Below are positions 7,099 through 7,889 of a stretch of 7,889 bases of DNA, in pieces (within the stretch, counting starts at the first letter, position 1; the number at the start of each line of letters is the position of its first letter). The position numbers and the translations under genes are program-made. This DNA is from Bacillota bacterium. GTDB lineage: Bacteria; Bacillota_I; Bacilli_A; Acholeplasmatales; Acholeplasmataceae. Below the pieces are notes generated by a model. It saw only the letters and a list, made by a program, of their open reading frames with translations, was not told the origin of the DNA and did not search any database. The stretch lies in NCBI GenBank assembly GCA_023458995.1, contig JAEWVV010000090.1, forward strand, positions 1 through 7,889. The letters run 5' to 3'.

Positions 7099-7127
7099 TT
7101 GACAAACTAAGAAAAATACGCTATTCT
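7099..7127 (+). promoter_or_regulatory. Promoter of the tRNA-Ser/tRNA-Glu unit
   Basis: A perfect -35 box TTGACA (7099-7104) and a -10 box TATTCT (7122-7127) are 17 bases apart. Transcription would begin near 7134, about 30 bases before the first tRNA. The leader holds a small GCGT/ACGC hairpin (7134-7145) that RNA processing would remove. The region 7016-7094, between the tex terminator and this promoter, shows no other feature. Confidence 0.88.
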
Positions 7128-7162
7128 ATAAAGGCGTTCAAACGCAATAAAAGACTTTGGCT

Positions 7163-7253
7163 GGAGCAATACTCAAGTGGCTCAAGAGACGCCTCTGCTA
7201 AGGGCGCAGGCTGGGAAACCGGCGCGAGGGTTCAAATCCCTCTTGCTCCGCCA
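7163..7253 (+). tRNA. tRNA-Ser (anticodon GCT)
   Basis: A 91-base class II tRNA. The acceptor stem GGAGCAA (7163-7169) pairs perfectly with TTGCTCC (7243-7249), followed by discriminator G and encoded CCA (7251-7253). The anticodon stem CGCCT/GGGCG frames the loop CTGCTAA, giving anticodon GCT, which reads AGC and AGT serine codons. A long variable arm with GGGAAACC at its tip is present, as expected for serine. The T arm is GAGGG, TTCAAAT, CCCTC. Confidence 0.96.
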
Positions 7254-7263
7254 TCTTTTTTAT

Positions 7264-7339
7264 GGCCCGTTGGAGAAACGGTTAACTCACATGCCTTTCA
7301 CGCATGCATTCACGGGTTCGAATCCCGTACGGGTCACCA
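7264..7339 (+). tRNA. tRNA-Glu (anticodon TTC)
   Basis: A 76-base tRNA with acceptor stem GGCCCGT (7264-7270) pairing with ACGGGTC (7329-7335), including one G-T wobble, then discriminator A and encoded CCA (7337-7339). The anticodon stem CATGC/GCATG holds the loop CTTTCAC, so the anticodon is TTC, reading GAA and GAG. The T arm is CGGG, TTCGAAT, CCCG. It follows tRNA-Ser by 10 bases and shares its transcript. Confidence 0.96.
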
Positions 7340-7352
7340 TAACTAGCCGAAT

Positions 7353-7384
7353 AGTCATTCTCACCCTTGAGAGTGGCTTTTTTT
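7353..7384 (+). terminator. Rho-independent terminator after the tRNA genes
   Basis: An 11-bp stem pairs AGTCATTCTCA (7353-7363) with TGAGAGTGGCT (7368-7378), including a few G-T wobbles, around the loop CCCT. The 3' arm runs directly into a seven-base T run (7378-7384). Confidence 0.92.
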
Positions 7385-7704
7385 GTCTTTGTTGAGCCAT
7401 CGGTGCGATTATAGGTTTAAAAAGTTAAGTCGGAAAAAAGACAATCTGATACAGAGTCCATGAAAAACATGCTTGAGCTAAAAACTTATCTGTAAATAAG
7501 TGGTTTTCAAACACAATCAAGGAATGTTATACAAGATTTCGAAATGTCGTGAAAATCTTCAACTTATGTCTATATAAATTTAGGAGTGACTCTTATTTTT
7601 GGCGTGGTACGCGTGGTAGACGTGGTAAATATTAAATAGCCAACTGATTTATATACAAGGATAAACGAAACTCTTTAAGTGTTTCATAAAATGATGTTTT
7701 TTGA
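7385..7704. other. Gene-poor spacer with an open 52-codon fragment and small repeats
   Basis: No intact gene is visible in these roughly 320 bases. A plus-strand frame is open from 7477 to the TAA at 7633-7635 but has no ATG near its 5' end and no Shine-Dalgarno sequence. Its translation contains a KWFSNTIKECYTRFRN stretch and ends in the basic, glycine-rich WRGTRGRRGKY. It could be the decayed tail of a transposase or another lost gene, but I cannot assign a family and it may be chance. Two inverted repeats could form hairpins: ACTTAT/ATAAGT (7484-7489 with 7496-7501) and AAGATTT/AAATCTT (7533-7539 with 7553-7559). Neither has a terminator-type T run. Confidence 0.4.
7603..7627 (+). repeat. 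Three-copy short direct repeat, 9-base period
   Basis: The heptamer CGTGGTA occurs at 7603, 7612 and 7621, exactly 9 bases apart, with variable two-base spacers. In the open frame noted for this region the period equals three codons and gives repeated Arg-Gly pairs, ending 8 bases before a stop codon. It is locally GC-richer than its surroundings. Confidence 0.75.
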
Positions 7705-7710
7705 TATAAT
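7682..7710 (+). promoter_or_regulatory. Extended -10 promoter for hsdR
   Basis: TATAAT (7705-7710) is preceded by TG one base upstream (7702-7703), forming an extended -10 element. A -35 box at the 17-base position is weak (TTTCAT, 7682-7687), which extended -10 promoters tolerate. Transcription from about 7717 would give a leader of roughly 47 bases before the hsdR start. Confidence 0.7.
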
Positions 7711-7763
7711 TATAAGAAAGATTGCATTTAAGTTTTGAATATTATTTAGCAGGGGGATTATCG

Positions 7764-7889
7764 ATGGCAAAATTCACTGAAGAGGATATTAAACTAAGAT
7801 ATATTACACCAGCCATTCAACAAGCTGCTTGGGATAAAACCCAATTCCGAATGGAATATTTTTTTACTGATGGTCAAGTACTTGTGAGA
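7764..7889 (+). CDS. hsdR: Type I restriction enzyme R subunit, N-terminal 42 codons (3' end outside window)
   Basis: HsdR is the ATP-dependent translocase and endonuclease subunit of type I restriction-modification systems, acting with the HsdM and HsdS subunits against foreign DNA. Only the first 42 residues are present. They match the start of the HsdR N-terminal nuclease domain: an acidic TEEDIKLRYITPAIQ segment, then AAWDKTQFRMEYFFTDGQVLV, resembling the common family pattern of an Ile-x-Pro, a GW- or AW-type turn, an Arg-x-Glu and a FTDG strand. The catalytic nuclease and helicase motifs lie beyond the window. AGGGGGA (7751-7757) precedes the ATG by 6 bases, and an extended -10 promoter lies upstream. 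No hsdM or hsdS is seen upstream, so any partners must lie downstream or elsewhere. Confidence 0.82.
   Translation, partial: MAKFTEEDIKLRYITPAIQQAAWDKTQFRMEYFFTDGQVLVR

Noticed and set aside
7254..7261. T-rich run between tRNA-Ser and tRNA-Glu as a terminator
   Set aside because: There is no dedicated hairpin before it apart from the tRNA fold, and a strong terminator lies after tRNA-Glu, so it is more likely a spacer removed in processing.
7095..7395. Two overlapping reading frames of 83 and 72 codons
   Set aside because: They run through both tRNA genes and the terminator; the tRNA structures explain the sequence fully and neither frame has protein-like features.
7603..7627. The 9-base repeats as a CRISPR array
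   Set aside because: The units are 7 bases with 2-base spacers, far too short for CRISPR repeats and spacers, and no cas gene is visible.

Overview
The window is low-GC DNA from a Firmicutes/Mollicutes-type bacterium. Long reading frames stay open without internal TGA, tryptophan is TGG, and TGA acts as the whiA stop. This points to the standard code and argues against Mycoplasma or Spiroplasma. An Acholeplasma-like organism fits the low GC, the tight packing and the presence of both lgt and acpS, but this is inference; other AT-rich Firmicutes remain possible.

Positions 1-4034 hold a tightly packed plus-strand gene string: the 3' end of hprK, then lgt, a ppaX-like HAD phosphatase, trxB, whiA and acpS. 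Neighbours overlap (about 26, 8 and 4 bases) or lie within 13 bases of each other. The order hprK-lgt-ppaX followed by trxB and whiA recalls the Bacillus hprK/yvc region with several genes missing. HprK dephosphorylation of P-Ser-HPr releases pyrophosphate, which PpaX can hydrolyse. Lgt starts lipoprotein maturation, AcpS activates acyl carrier protein, TrxB supplies thiol reductant and WhiA is a DNA-binding regulator.

Positions 4035-6973 hold a second unit. A good promoter (TTGTAA, 17 bases, TATAAT) drives a single-pass membrane protein with no cysteines and a possible degenerate thioredoxin-like domain. A short hairpin terminator comes next, then tex, a full-length RNA-binding transcription accessory protein. 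A strong terminator closes the unit.

Positions 7095-7384 hold a compact tRNA unit: a consensus-like promoter, tRNA-Ser(GCT), tRNA-Glu(TTC) and a strong terminator. About 320 bases follow with no convincing gene, only a 52-codon open stretch without a start, small inverted repeats and a three-copy 9-base repeat. An extended -10 promoter then leads into the first 42 codons of a type I restriction enzyme R subunit (hsdR), cut by the window edge.

The best leads are the thioredoxin reductase, which keeps its redox cysteines and dinucleotide glycine motif but lacks the arginine motif normally used to bind NADPH, and the cysteine-less thioredoxin-like membrane protein. I saw no CRISPR array, intact mobile element or clearly new multi-gene system.
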